32,846 nucleotides of DNA from Flavobacteriales bacterium (GTDB lineage: Bacteria > Bacteroidota > Bacteroidia > DT-38). Shown here in pieces: positions 14,335 through 23,556 of the stretch (position 1 is its first letter; each line of letters starts with the position of its first letter). The stretch covers positions 1-32,846 of the forward strand of contig JABSPQ010000084.1 in NCBI GenBank assembly GCA_013214205.1, written 5' to 3'. A program made the translations under genes and the position numbers. A model generated the notes under the pieces. It had not been told where the DNA came from. It searched no databases and worked only from the letters and a program-made list of their open reading frames with translations.

Positions 14335-15843
14335 ATGAAAACAACATTACTATCTATATTCTTAGCTTCCGTTTGTGGAACAGCTCTTGCTCAAGATTAC
14401 ACCGTTATTAACCCCGATAGGGAATACCTGTACGAAACCGAAGCGCTTATAAATAGGCTTGTAGATGAACATCGATACGAATTCGACAACAGTTACATCG
14501 ATTTTAAAGTAGACAGCATTGCAATTAATGCTTCCTACACCAGTTACTATTTTTAACAAAATGTTTCGCGATACCGCAATGGGATCGCATTATTGCCTGC
14601 ATAGCAGCTGGATGGGTGAGTTTGCATTTGTTGACAATATCGGGATTACCGGGTTGATGAATAAAAATGAGGAACACTTTTACTTTAAAGGCGATCTGGA
14701 AATGGGCGACGAATGGTTCTTTGGATCGTTTGATACCGAAGCTGTTTATGCAACCGTAGTAAGTGAATCTGCCACAACAACCCACGGCAAGGCAGACTCT
14801 GTAATAGTGATTGAGCTGCAAGCTAAAGACATTGATCTAAACAATATTACACACGCCGTTAACGGATTACAATTTGAACTTTCTCAAAATTTCGGACTCA
14901 TTAAAACCTACGATATTTACAATTTCCCGAACGATTTAACACCGGTTACTCAAGTCGGTATTTCGAACCCAGCCGCTGGTAAGTCCTTAATGAGATACGA
15001 TGATATTTTTGGTTTTGATGTTGGTGATGAGTTTCATTGGGAAAAATATGAGTACAATTCGTCCTATAGTGTGTATACAGATAAAGATCATTCTACAATT
15101 TGGAAGGTTTTAAGTGTCTATAACTCTAAGCAGGATACCCTAGTGTATCAAATAGATCAAGAAGTTTATACTCTTTTAATGAGTTTGAAAAAAGATTCGG
15201 TAATCTACAGCCATGATACAGTCGAGATCTCTTATTCTAAATCAGACAACAGTATCCTGCAAGCTCCTGTATATAGCTTTAATGATGGAGATAATTATAA
15301 TAATTATTATAACGGAGTATACACTAGTTTGGGAATTGAAGACGAAATCTACATAAAAAAACTAACGGTGTCTATGGCTATGAATCTGGGTGCTTGTTTT
15401 ATCCATTTGGTTGTGTAGGAGCAGGTAACAGAACTTTTGGCGAAGGTTTAGGTCTAATTGAACGTTCATACCAATGTAGTCCTGGTGGTTGGGAATTTGA
15501 GGGAGTTGATGAAAAGCAAGTTTACCACAATAAAGCAGGCGTTGAATGGGGTGAACCCATCGATATGGATTCTTTAATTTTAGACGTTTCTGATATCAAA
15601 TTGATTCAAACTTCTATCAATATTTATCCCAACCCAGTTAACGAAACCTTAAATATTTCCCTCAATCAAAATGCAACAGGCACATTACAAATAGTAGATG
15701 TATCTGGCAAAACAGTTTTAGAAGAATCATTCCAAAACAAATCCGAATTGCAATTAAACGTAGTTCAACTTGCCGCAGGCATGTACGTTTTAAAAATAAA
15801 AACAGGCGATAAATCCAATTATCGCAAAGTATTAAAACAGTAA
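14335..15843 (+). pseudogene. Frameshifted paralogue of the T9SS secreted protein
   Basis: The full-length paralogue of the gene at 12807-14252 can be read only across three frames. Part 1 (from 14335) has the signal peptide MKTTLLSIFLASVCGTALAQ and ends at a TAA after TSYYF. Homology resumes at NKMFRDT in another frame; the junction is a T5 run (14550-14554) with one T too many. Part 2 runs to about 15354, where an A7 run (15355-15361) lacks one A, and homology returns to the first frame as TNGVYGYESGC, matching the paralogue's cysteine region. Part 3 ends with a complete T9SS type A domain (INIYPNPVNETLNISL...GMYVLKIKTGD). The two shifts cancel. Either the gene is inactive, or homopolymer errors in the assembly broke an intact gene of about 502 aa. 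Confidence 0.8.
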
Positions 15844-16528
15844 AATCAAACCTTTATCGCGCAGTTAAGGGACATTACTTAGAATACGGTACAATACTTA
15901 TAGTTCTTCAAAAAAGAACAATGCCCAATTCCATTCTTGGCTGGCCTTTGAAGAATTCAGTTATAAAACAAGCCTTGGATTTTGTGCGGTTGCCCGCCTC
16001 TCGGCGGACCTAGTAAGCATTCCATAAGTTGAGTTTTTCTTGAAAAGAAAAAGGAACGGCTTGGTATGCGTGAGAGAAATTCAAGGCGTAGCTTTATCTG
16101 AATTATTCAGAAGTCTTGAATTTTTGCTTACTTTTTCATCAAGAAAAAAGTATGCGGCCGCCCGCTGCTAGGGCAAAAGATAAAAAGAAAGCCCTTACTT
16201 TCTTTCACCCCATAGAATTGTCCCTCACCAAAAGAAAGTATTCAAATACAAAATACTTTTAGTCGGATGTCTAAAACAGGCCGCTCAATCCAACCTCCCT
16301 AGAATCCAACTCTCAGCCTCATTAATACTCAGTTAAAAAAATAGGTATCATTATGTATCCAATGTTCGTATCTAACATAGATATTAATCAATTTTTATAA
16401 CTCACTAAATAATTACCAGAATTTCTGCTGAGCTCAGAAAGCCGCTTTTGATAGGTGTCCCCGACATTTTCCAGAACAATTTCTAAAGTTTTACGAGTCT
16501 CATAAAGCAATTACAGTAAGGCTGTTGT
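15844..16528. other. 685-bp non-coding region holding element copy 2 and the adhesin leader
   Basis: 15870-16271 is the second copy of the structured element. 16272-16528 is an AT-rich leader before the adhesin operon; it has a small hairpin TTTCTG/CAGAAA around CTGAGCT (16422-16440) and no clear promoter match. No gene is evident on either strand. Confidence 0.65.
15870..16271 (+). mobile_element. MITE-like multi-hairpin non-coding element, copy 2
   Basis: About 402 bp, in the same orientation as the copy at 12242-12682 and closely similar along its length. Shared blocks include TTCTTCAAAAAAGAAC, ATTCCATTCTTGGCTGGCC, GCCCGCCTCTCGGCGGACC and GCGGCCGCCCGCTGCTAGGG. The ends are homologous to the ends of copy 1, but its terminal inverted repeats are more degraded and no target duplication is clear. 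The main stem (16078-16088 with 16113-16123) keeps all pairings through a G-U wobble. It lacks the 34-bp palindrome. It ends 257 bp before the adhesin gene. Confidence 0.75.
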
Positions 16529-19500
16529 ATGTTGAAAAGAATAGTTTTCTTGTTAATAACTGCGTTCACCTGCATTATAAACAACACTTGGGCTTCGCAT
16601 TCCATGGGTTTAGACTTAACCTATACGTGTATTTCACTCAACACATATCAACTTAAACTTACCTTTTACCGAGATTGCGATGGCATAGAAGCACCTGGGC
16701 TTGGAGGTCGAGACCTGCCTAAAATTACCATAGCCAGTGCCTCGTGTGGAGAATCGTTTACACAGGAATTCAAATTAATTGAATGGCAAGAAGCTAAAGC
16801 AGTTTGCTCTAGTTTAGTAACCACATGCAGCGGTGGCAACTATCCTAGTTTAGAAGAGTACGTTTACGAATCTACCGTTATTTTACCATTGGCCTGTAGC
16901 GACTGGGTTTTTAGCTCTGGCTTGTGTTGCCGAAACGACGCCATCAATAGAATTGAAGTAACAAAAGTTGATATTTATGTAGAGGCCAAGCTCGATAATG
17001 TTACCGCTGTCTGCAACAATTCTCCCGATTTTTCAATAACCCCCGTACCGTTTATTTGTGTGGGATCGTCGTATTGTTTCAACAACGGCGCAAGCGATAT
17101 CGACGGCGATTCGTTGGCGTATAAACTGGTGCCTCCCACAACTGGGCCTGGCGGAAGCGATACTGTAGATTATGTTGCTGGTTACTCTGCCACCTCACCA
17201 GTAAAGTCCAGTCCTAATTTATCTCTAGATGAAATTACAGGCGACATTTGTTTGAATCCGACAGCCTTGGAAGTTAGTGTGTTGCAAATAAGGATAGAGG
17301 AATGGCGCGACGGGGTTTTAATCGGAATGATAGATAGGGATATTCAGATAAGGGTTATTGATTGCATTGTAGCCAACTCGCTTCCCGAAATAAATGGAAT
17401 TGATACTTCAGGAATCTATACGGCTTCTATATGTGCTGGCGACACTTATTGTTTTTTCACGGAAGCGATAGATGCCGATGTGGGCAATGTGGTTACCATG
17501 ACCGCAGATGATGGAATTCCCGACGCAACTTTCACCGTAACGTCAGATGATTTACCCGTTGGCACCTTTTGTTGGAAACCCAAACTATCTGATGTTAGAT
17601 CAATACCGCATTGTTTTACAGTTTCGGTTAAAGATAATAATTGCCCGTTTTTAGGCTCACAAGTATTTTCGTTTTGCATTACAGTTACCAGTTACTTCTC
17701 TTCGGAAGTCTCTTCGTTTTCTAACGTATCGTGTGTTGGAGATTGCGATGGAGAAGTTGCTCTAAATTTATTGGGAGGCACTCCACCTTTGGAATATGAG
17801 TGGGACGACGGAAGTACCGAAACATCACTCTCAGACTTGTGTCCGGGCGATTATATTTTTGAGGCCTCCGACAGCATTGGTTGCACTGTTAAGCGCAAAG
17901 TAACAATTGAAAGCGCAGAGGAGATTTCTCTTTCTAGCAACCGAACAAATATTTCGTGTTATGGTTTATTAGATGGTACCATTACTACTACAGTTGTTGG
18001 TGGGGCTGGTTTAAATACCTTTTTGTGGAGCGATGGTCAAACCGATTCAGTAGCCACAGGCTTAGGCATTGGTTCGTATACGGTTACAGCAACCGATGTT
18101 AACGGCTGCTCGGTGACTGATAACTTTACAATTTTAGAACCACCCGAACTTTTAACCAATATCAATTCTGTATATCACCTAACCTGTTACGATAGTCTTA
18201 ACGGAACAGCAACCGTTTCAATAAGTGGAGGGAGGTTGCCCTATACCCAGCTTTGGAACAATGCAGCACAAAGTACCAAAGTCACATTATCGAATGTTGC
18301 AGGTGGCGATTTTATAGTAACCGTAACAGATAATTCGGGTTGTGTAAATATCGATTCCGTTACCATTAATGGGCCTCCTAAGCTCGAAGGTGTATTGGAA
18401 GGCAAGGATGTTACTTGCTATGGCACAGGAGATGGAATGGCCATTTACACTGTTACTGGTGGTGTTACGCCTTATTCATATCTCTGGGACGACACGCTAG
18501 TGCAAACTACCGACACAGCTTTTGGCCTTATAGGAAATACATATAGCATTGTTGTTGTAGACAGCAATGGCTGTTCAATTACAGAATCTGTCGAAATTAC
18601 AGAATCTGGAAAAGCACTAGGTCTTTCTCCTATTATTACAAAAGTTAAATGTTATGGCGATTCAAACGGAATTATTGCAGTAAATGCTTCGGGAGGCTCT
18701 GGAGGTTATACCTACCAATGGAGTAGCGAACATATAACTCCCACCATTTTCGGATTGGCTGGCGGAATGTATACTCTAACGGTTACCGATGATGAGGCTT
18801 GTACCATTAGCAAAAGTTATCTACTTCCCGAAGATGATGAATTGTCGATTGAGGTAGATGATTGGAAACATATACAATGTTATGGATTAGAAAACGGATA
18901 CATTGAAACCAGTATTTCAGGCGGTGTAAGTCCGTATACCTATTTGTGGAATGATATCAATACCAGTACCACCCCCGAAATTTACGATTTGCTCCCAGGT
19001 AGTTACACTTTGGTTGTTACGGATGCAAATAATTGCACCACAAACTTTAATCAACCCATTGCCGAACCCGACACGCTTGTTGTTGTAGATATAGCTGGTA
19101 CAGATTTAACTTGTTTCCGTTCCGATGATGGTACGATAACAGTAGATATTGCGGGTGGTACATTGCCTTATCAATATACTTGGAACAAAGGTATAGGAAA
19201 CGACACAGCTCTTATTGATAGTTTATTCGACGGAGTATATCGGCTAACCGTTACCGATAAAAGAGGGTGTATCGTAAAAAGTAATAAAGAAATTACGCAG
19301 CCCGATAAGATTGTTTTAAACGATCATTCTATTAACTCAATCTGTAAATTCTATACTGGGGTTGCCGTGGTTAAGGTAGCTGGTGGTACTAGTCCATATA
19401 CTTATTTGTGGAACGATCCAGATCTCCAAACAGCCGATTCGGCATTTGGTCTCTTAGGCGGGGTTTACACCGTAATAGTTACGGATACCAACCTCTGTGT

Positions 19501-21970
19501 AGATAGTTTAGCCGTTGGTATCAGCGATTACCCCGATCCAACTGCTGCTTACGATAGTACAGCTGTAACTTGCCATGCTGGTACCGACGGCACCGTTACA
19601 GCAACCGTGGTTGGTTTGGCGCCACCGTTTACTTATTTGTGGAACGATCCTTTAACTCAAACTACTGCAACCATTACAGATTTGGTAGCTCGTGGTTACA
19701 ACGTGGTGATAAGGGATACCAACAATTGCGTTATTAGTAAAACCATTTTGGTAACCGAACCCGACGAATTTATTGATACATTATTTACGGCAAACGCAAC
19801 TTGTTTTGGCGATTTGGCGGGAGAGCTTTCCGTGGTGGCCTCTGGTGGTACAGCTCCTTATACTTATTTATGGGACGATCCCGAAAATCAAACCGACTCG
19901 TTAATAATTGGTTTGGGAAAGGGCATTTATAATGTTACCATTACAGATGGCAATGGTTGCGAGTATCTTAAAACCGATAGCATTGTACAGCCCGACAGGC
20001 TTACGGTAATTAGTTCGTTGGCCGATACCGTTTGCCGCGATTCTGTTACTTCTTTATTGGCAACTGTTACAGGTGGGGTGCTGCCATACTCTTACTTATG
20101 GAGCGATGCGTTAAGCCAAACCGATAGCGTTGCAATAGGTCTTGCAGAAGGTAATTATACCGTTACTCTTACCGATAAATATGCTTGCGCCGTTACCCAA
20201 CCTTTCTTCATTTTCGAGTTGTCTGTTTTGGCTGTCGCTGTAGATAGTGCTATCCACATATCTTGTTTCGATGCAGCAGATGGAATTGGTTATATAGGTG
20301 TTACTGGTGGGCTGGCGCCTTATTCGTACTTGTGGAACGATATTAATAAGCAATCGGTTCCAACTCCTACAAATTTAGAACCTGGCACTTTCGATGTATT
20401 GGTTACCGACGATTGGGGATGCGAGGCTACCAATGCATTAACCATTATATCGCCAGCCGAGATAATAGTAGTTATAGACAGCACCAATATACTTTGTTCC
20501 AGCGATGGCGATGGAAGTGTATCTGTAAATGTTTCAGGAGGAGTTGCTCCCTATACTTATTTGTGGAACGATGCTGGAGGGCAAACTAATTCTGTTGCCA
20601 ACGGTTTAGTCGGTGGTAAATATGAGGTTGCTATTGTCGACAGTACTGGTTGTTCAGTTACTGATTCCGTTCAAGTATTTGAACCTGCCAAACTAATTTT
20701 TTCGCTTTCCAACAACGATACAATTTGCCTTGGCGATTCGGCTACATTCCTTGTTAGTGCGTCTGGTGGAACTGCGCCATACACTTACAATTGGTCGCAG
20801 GGCACAAATGATAGTAGTATTACGGTAAGTCCAGTCGATCAAACTTCTTATTTGGTAGACGTAACCGATGCAGCGGATTGTACCACTAAGCCCGATTCTG
20901 TTTCTATATATGTAAAAAGCATGGCGAACGATCTGCTTTCTTTTTCAGGGAATGCGTCACTTTGTTTGGGCGACAGCACTACAATTGAGGCTACGCATGT
21001 GGGCGCTCAAACAGGGCCATATACGTTTAGTTGGAACAATGGATTGGGCACTTCGCTTGGGCCGTTTAGTTTGGTTCCGCTCGATACCACTACTTATGTT
21101 GTTTCAGTTTATGATGGCTGCCCTACACCAAGGGTCGACTCGATTACTGTTACGGTAGATGAACTTCCGAGTTTTAAACCACCATCATTAGTGGGTTTTG
21201 GTTGTATCCCGTTAGAAGTATTGTTTACAGACACCACGGGCAATTCTTCATCCTACTCTTATGTCTGGAATTTTGGTGATGGTATGTCGTCATCTCAAAG
21301 TAATGCTATCTATACTTACGAAACCGCTGGCGTTTATTATACTTCCGTTCAAATTACTTCCGATAATGGTTGTCGTTTTTATTCCGACACATTAGGTGCC
21401 GTTTACGCCAATCCTAGCCCAACGTCGTACTTTACGGTGAGTCCAACCAGAACGGATATCAGAACACCAGAAGTTCAAATATACGAGTCGTCTTATCGTG
21501 ATATAATAGTTTGGAAATGGGATTTTGATGAAGGCGAGGATGTTCATTTTGACGGTGATCATTATGAGTTTGCCGACACTGGCACATACAACATTTCCCT
21601 AAAGGTGCTCAACACTTATTTCTGTGCCGATAGCTCTACCGTGCAAGTTGTAATCGATCCTTATTACGAATTTAAGGTGCCCAATGCATTTGTTCCTAAT
21701 CCAGGTGGAGCAGGCGATGGTAACTATAACATCAATCCTTTGAGTAACGAAATCTTTTTTCCAGTGTTAGAATATGTCGACGAATTTAGGATGGAGGTAT
21801 TTAACCGTTGGGGCGAATTGGTATTTGTAACCAACGATGTAAACGTGGGGTGGGATGGCTATTATAGAGAACGGCTTTGTCAGCAAGATGTATACGTATG
21901 GCGCATTTGGGTGAAATACATAGATGGTAACGAAGATACCCAGGCGGGTGATGTAACACTGATAAGGTAA
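16529..21970 (+). CDS. Giant SprB-repeat surface adhesin with T9SS type B (gliding-associated) C-terminus
   Basis: An 1813-aa exported protein. Signal peptide about 1-22 (ending NTWA), then SHSMGLDLTYTCISLN and a Cys-rich N-terminal region to about 390, typical of large Bacteroidota adhesins. From about 395 to 1400 there are 13-14 SprB-type repeats of roughly 77 aa, each with a C(Y/F)G..DG start, GGxxPYxYLWxD core and YTVTVTDxxGC end. Two Ig/PKD-like modules follow, including YVWNFGDGMSSS, and an IVWKWDFDEG module. The end is the gliding-motility-associated C-terminal domain (VPNAFVPN, FNRWGELVF, QQDVYVWRI, DVTLIR). It should be secreted by T9SS and surface-attached, for adhesion or gliding. 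It shares an operon with the PD40 and PorP/SprF genes, each 1 bp apart, as is usual for SprB-type systems. Confidence 0.9.
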   Translation: MLKRIVFLLITAFTCIINNTWASHSMGLDLTYTCISLNTYQLKLTFYRDCDGIEAPGLGGRDLPKITIASASCGESFTQEFKLIEWQEAKAVCSSLVTTCSGGNYPSLEEYVYESTVILPLACSDWVFSSGLCCRNDAINRIEVTKVDIYVEAKLDNVTAVCNNSPDFSITPVPFICVGSSYCFNNGASDIDGDSLAYKLVPPTTGPGGSDTVDYVAGYSATSPVKSSPNLSLDEITGDICLNPTALEVSVLQIRIEEWRDGVLIGMIDRDIQIRVIDCIVANSLPEINGIDTSGIYTASICAGDTYCFFTEAIDADVGNVVTMTADDGIPDATFTVTSDDLPVGTFCWKPKLSDVRSIPHCFTVSVKDNNCPFLGSQVFSFCITVTSYFSSEVSSFSNVSCVGDCDGEVALNLLGGTPPLEYEWDDGSTETSLSDLCPGDYIFEASDSIGCTVKRKVTIESAEEISLSSNRTNISCYGLLDGTITTTVVGGAGLNTFLWSDGQTDSVATGLGIGSYTVTATDVNGCSVTDNFTILEPPELLTNINSVYHLTCYDSLNGTATVSISGGRLPYTQLWNNAAQSTKVTLSNVAGGDFIVTVTDNSGCVNIDSVTINGPPKLEGVLEGKDVTCYGTGDGMAIYTVTGGVTPYSYLWDDTLVQTTDTAFGLIGNTYSIVVVDSNGCSITESVEITESGKALGLSPIITKVKCYGDSNGIIAVNASGGSGGYTYQWSSEHITPTIFGLAGGMYTLTVTDDEACTISKSYLLPEDDELSIEVDDWKHIQCYGLENGYIETSISGGVSPYTYLWNDINTSTTPEIYDLLPGSYTLVVTDANNCTTNFNQPIAEPDTLVVVDIAGTDLTCFRSDDGTITVDIAGGTLPYQYTWNKGIGNDTALIDSLFDGVYRLTVTDKRGCIVKSNKEITQPDKIVLNDHSINSICKFYTGVAVVKVAGGTSPYTYLWNDPDLQTADSAFGLLGGVYTVIVTDTNLCVDSLAVGISDYPDPTAAYDSTAVTCHAGTDGTVTATVVGLAPPFTYLWNDPLTQTTATITDLVARGYNVVIRDTNNCVISKTILVTEPDEFIDTLFTANATCFGDLAGELSVVASGGTAPYTYLWDDPENQTDSLIIGLGKGIYNVTITDGNGCEYLKTDSIVQPDRLTVISSLADTVCRDSVTSLLATVTGGVLPYSYLWSDALSQTDSVAIGLAEGNYTVTLTDKYACAVTQPFFIFELSVLAVAVDSAIHISCFDAADGIGYIGVTGGLAPYSYLWNDINKQSVPTPTNLEPGTFDVLVTDDWGCEATNALTIISPAEIIVVIDSTNILCSSDGDGSVSVNVSGGVAPYTYLWNDAGGQTNSVANGLVGGKYEVAIVDSTGCSVTDSVQVFEPAKLIFSLSNNDTICLGDSATFLVSASGGTAPYTYNWSQGTNDSSITVSPVDQTSYLVDVTDAADCTTKPDSVSIYVKSMANDLLSFSGNASLCLGDSTTIEATHVGAQTGPYTFSWNNGLGTSLGPFSLVPLDTTTYVVSVYDGCPTPRVDSITVTVDELPSFKPPSLVGFGCIPLEVLFTDTTGNSSSYSYVWNFGDGMSSSQSNAIYTYETAGVYYTSVQITSDNGCRFYSDTLGAVYANPSPTSYFTVSPTRTDIRTPEVQIYESSYRDIIVWKWDFDEGEDVHFDGDHYEFADTGTYNISLKVLNTYFCADSSTVQVVIDPYYEFKVPNAFVPNPGGAGDGNYNINPLSNEIFFPVLEYVDEFRMEVFNRWGELVFVTNDVNVGWDGYYRERLCQQDVYVWRIWVKYIDGNEDTQAGDVTLIR
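17720..20750 (+). repeat. Tandem coding repeats of about 231 bp (SprB units)
   Basis: Unit starts, judged from the conserved Cys codon region, fall near 17730, 17950, 18185, 18410, 18645, 18870, 19105, 19340, 19565, 19795, 20030, 20260, 20490 and 20720, a very regular 225-235 bp period. Units are diverged at the DNA level. Two (near 19340 and 20030) have lost the CYG/DG start, reading ICKFYTG and VCRDSVTS. Confidence 0.8.
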
Positions 21971-21971
21971 G

Positions 21972-23555
21972 GTGAACAGGAGTTTAAAACATATGGTTTG
22001 TTTGGTCATCTCGATTTTAATCGGGGTTGAAGCCTATGCTCAAACCAAGTTTTCGCGAAAGGAAAACCAAGATTTGTTCGAGGCCGATTATTACATGGAT
22101 CTAAAAGATTACGGCGCTGCCCTTAAAATATGTTTAGAACTCTATAAGATAGACAGCACTTTGAGCCAGCTTAATTATAATATAGGCAAGTGCTTGTTTA
22201 CGCTCAATAGCGATAAAACAGAGGCCGCTAAATATTTAAAACATGCTAGCGATACCGATTTTAGAGAAGCTCATTATTACCTCGCTCAATGTTATCACAT
22301 TCAGTTAAAATTCGACAAAGCAATTGCGTTGTTTCAAAAATACGAGTCCATAGAAAAAAAGAAATTGGAATCGAATCAAGAAGTTCAGCGCCGAATTGAG
22401 ATTGCAAAAAGAGCAAAGCAAATGATGGAACTCCCTGTAGATGTTGAGATAATTAACATGGGGTCTACTATTAACTCTACTGCTTCCGATTATGTGCCGT
22501 TAATTAATGCCGACGAATCCGTTCTGTATTTTACATCTAGACGAGCCGGAAGTTCAAACAATAAATTAGATCCTTACGGAAAGTACTTCGAAGACATTTA
22601 TTATTCGGCCAAGGAAAATGAAAAATGGACTGCCCCCCAAAAATTGAATGAAAAGGTAAATACCGAACTGCACGACGCAGCAGTAAGTTTATCGGCCGAT
22701 GGCAGAACACTAATTATTTACCGCACCAATCAGAATTTATTGAGCGGCGATTTATTCGAATGTGTTTTTGAAGGCAACGATTGGAGCCAACCGCTTAAGC
22801 TCAATGATCACATCAACAGCCAGTATGTAGAATCTAGCGCAGTAGTATCATCCGATGGCAACACCTTGTACTTTTCTAGCAACAGGCCTGGTGGTTATGG
22901 CGGGTTCGATATATATAGAGTAAAGAAGCTAAACAATGGCAAGTGGAGCATGCCTTTAAATGTTGGCGGTGTTATTAATTCACCTTTTAACGACGAGCCT
23001 TCCTTTCTCGATCCCGACAACCAAACCCTCTACTTTAATTCTAAAGGGCACACAACAATGGGAGGATACGATATATTTAAATCGCATAAAGTAAACGATA
23101 CAACGTGGTCGGAGCCGCAAAATTTGGGATACCCGATAAACACCGTTGAAGACAATATGCAATTTGTTTTGTCTACCGATGGCGAGCGAGGTTATTATTC
23201 ATCCGTAAATAAGCAACGCAAAAGCGATCAAGATATCTTCATCATTCGCATGCCGTATCCACCGCGATTGCTCACATTAGTTAAAGGAATAGTTACCTCC
23301 AACGATTCCGTTAAAAAACCATTACAATGTAAGATTACCGTTATTGAGAGAAGTAGTTCGGAAATACAAGGCGTTTATAAGTCAAATATGTCTACCGGAA
23401 AGTATTTGCTCGTTTTAAGCCCAGATGTGCTGTATCAGTTGACAATAGAGGCGAAGGGGTATAAATCCACAACAGAATACGTAGAATTCAAGCGAGATGA
23501 TAAAATAAGTGAATTCACACAGCACATAACTTTAGAACGACAGACTGGAAAATAG
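21972..23555 (+). CDS. PD40 beta-propeller protein with TPR-like N-terminus, lacking OmpA domain
   Basis: A 527-aa exported protein. The GTG at 21972 gives a signal peptide with a basic start (MNRSLKHMVCLVISILIGVE), better than the in-frame ATG at 21993. Residues about 28-150 are TPR-like helices (DYYMDLKDYGAALKICLELY, EAHYYLAQCYHIQLKFDKAI). Residues about 165-430 carry WD40-like PD40 blades (YFTSRRAGSSN, ISADG/SSDGNTLYFSSNRPGGYGGFDIY). A carboxypeptidase-regulatory-like domain follows (LVKGIVTSNDSVKKPLQCKI...). Homologues next to PorP/SprF genes usually end in an OmpA peptidoglycan-binding domain; none is seen, the protein ending soon after the regulatory-like domain. It starts 1 bp after the adhesin stop. 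Likely periplasmic, supporting adhesin secretion. Confidence 0.85.
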   Translation: MNRSLKHMVCLVISILIGVEAYAQTKFSRKENQDLFEADYYMDLKDYGAALKICLELYKIDSTLSQLNYNIGKCLFTLNSDKTEAAKYLKHASDTDFREAHYYLAQCYHIQLKFDKAIALFQKYESIEKKKLESNQEVQRRIEIAKRAKQMMELPVDVEIINMGSTINSTASDYVPLINADESVLYFTSRRAGSSNNKLDPYGKYFEDIYYSAKENEKWTAPQKLNEKVNTELHDAAVSLSADGRTLIIYRTNQNLLSGDLFECVFEGNDWSQPLKLNDHINSQYVESSAVVSSDGNTLYFSSNRPGGYGGFDIYRVKKLNNGKWSMPLNVGGVINSPFNDEPSFLDPDNQTLYFNSKGHTTMGGYDIFKSHKVNDTTWSEPQNLGYPINTVEDNMQFVLSTDGERGYYSSVNKQRKSDQDIFIIRMPYPPRLLTLVKGIVTSNDSVKKPLQCKITVIERSSSEIQGVYKSNMSTGKYLLVLSPDVLYQLTIEAKGYKSTTEYVEFKRDDKISEFTQHITLERQTGK

Positions 23556-23556
23556 A

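Noticed and set aside
17720-20750. CRISPR-like regular repeats
   Set aside because: The period is about 231 bp within one open reading frame and matches SprB protein repeats.
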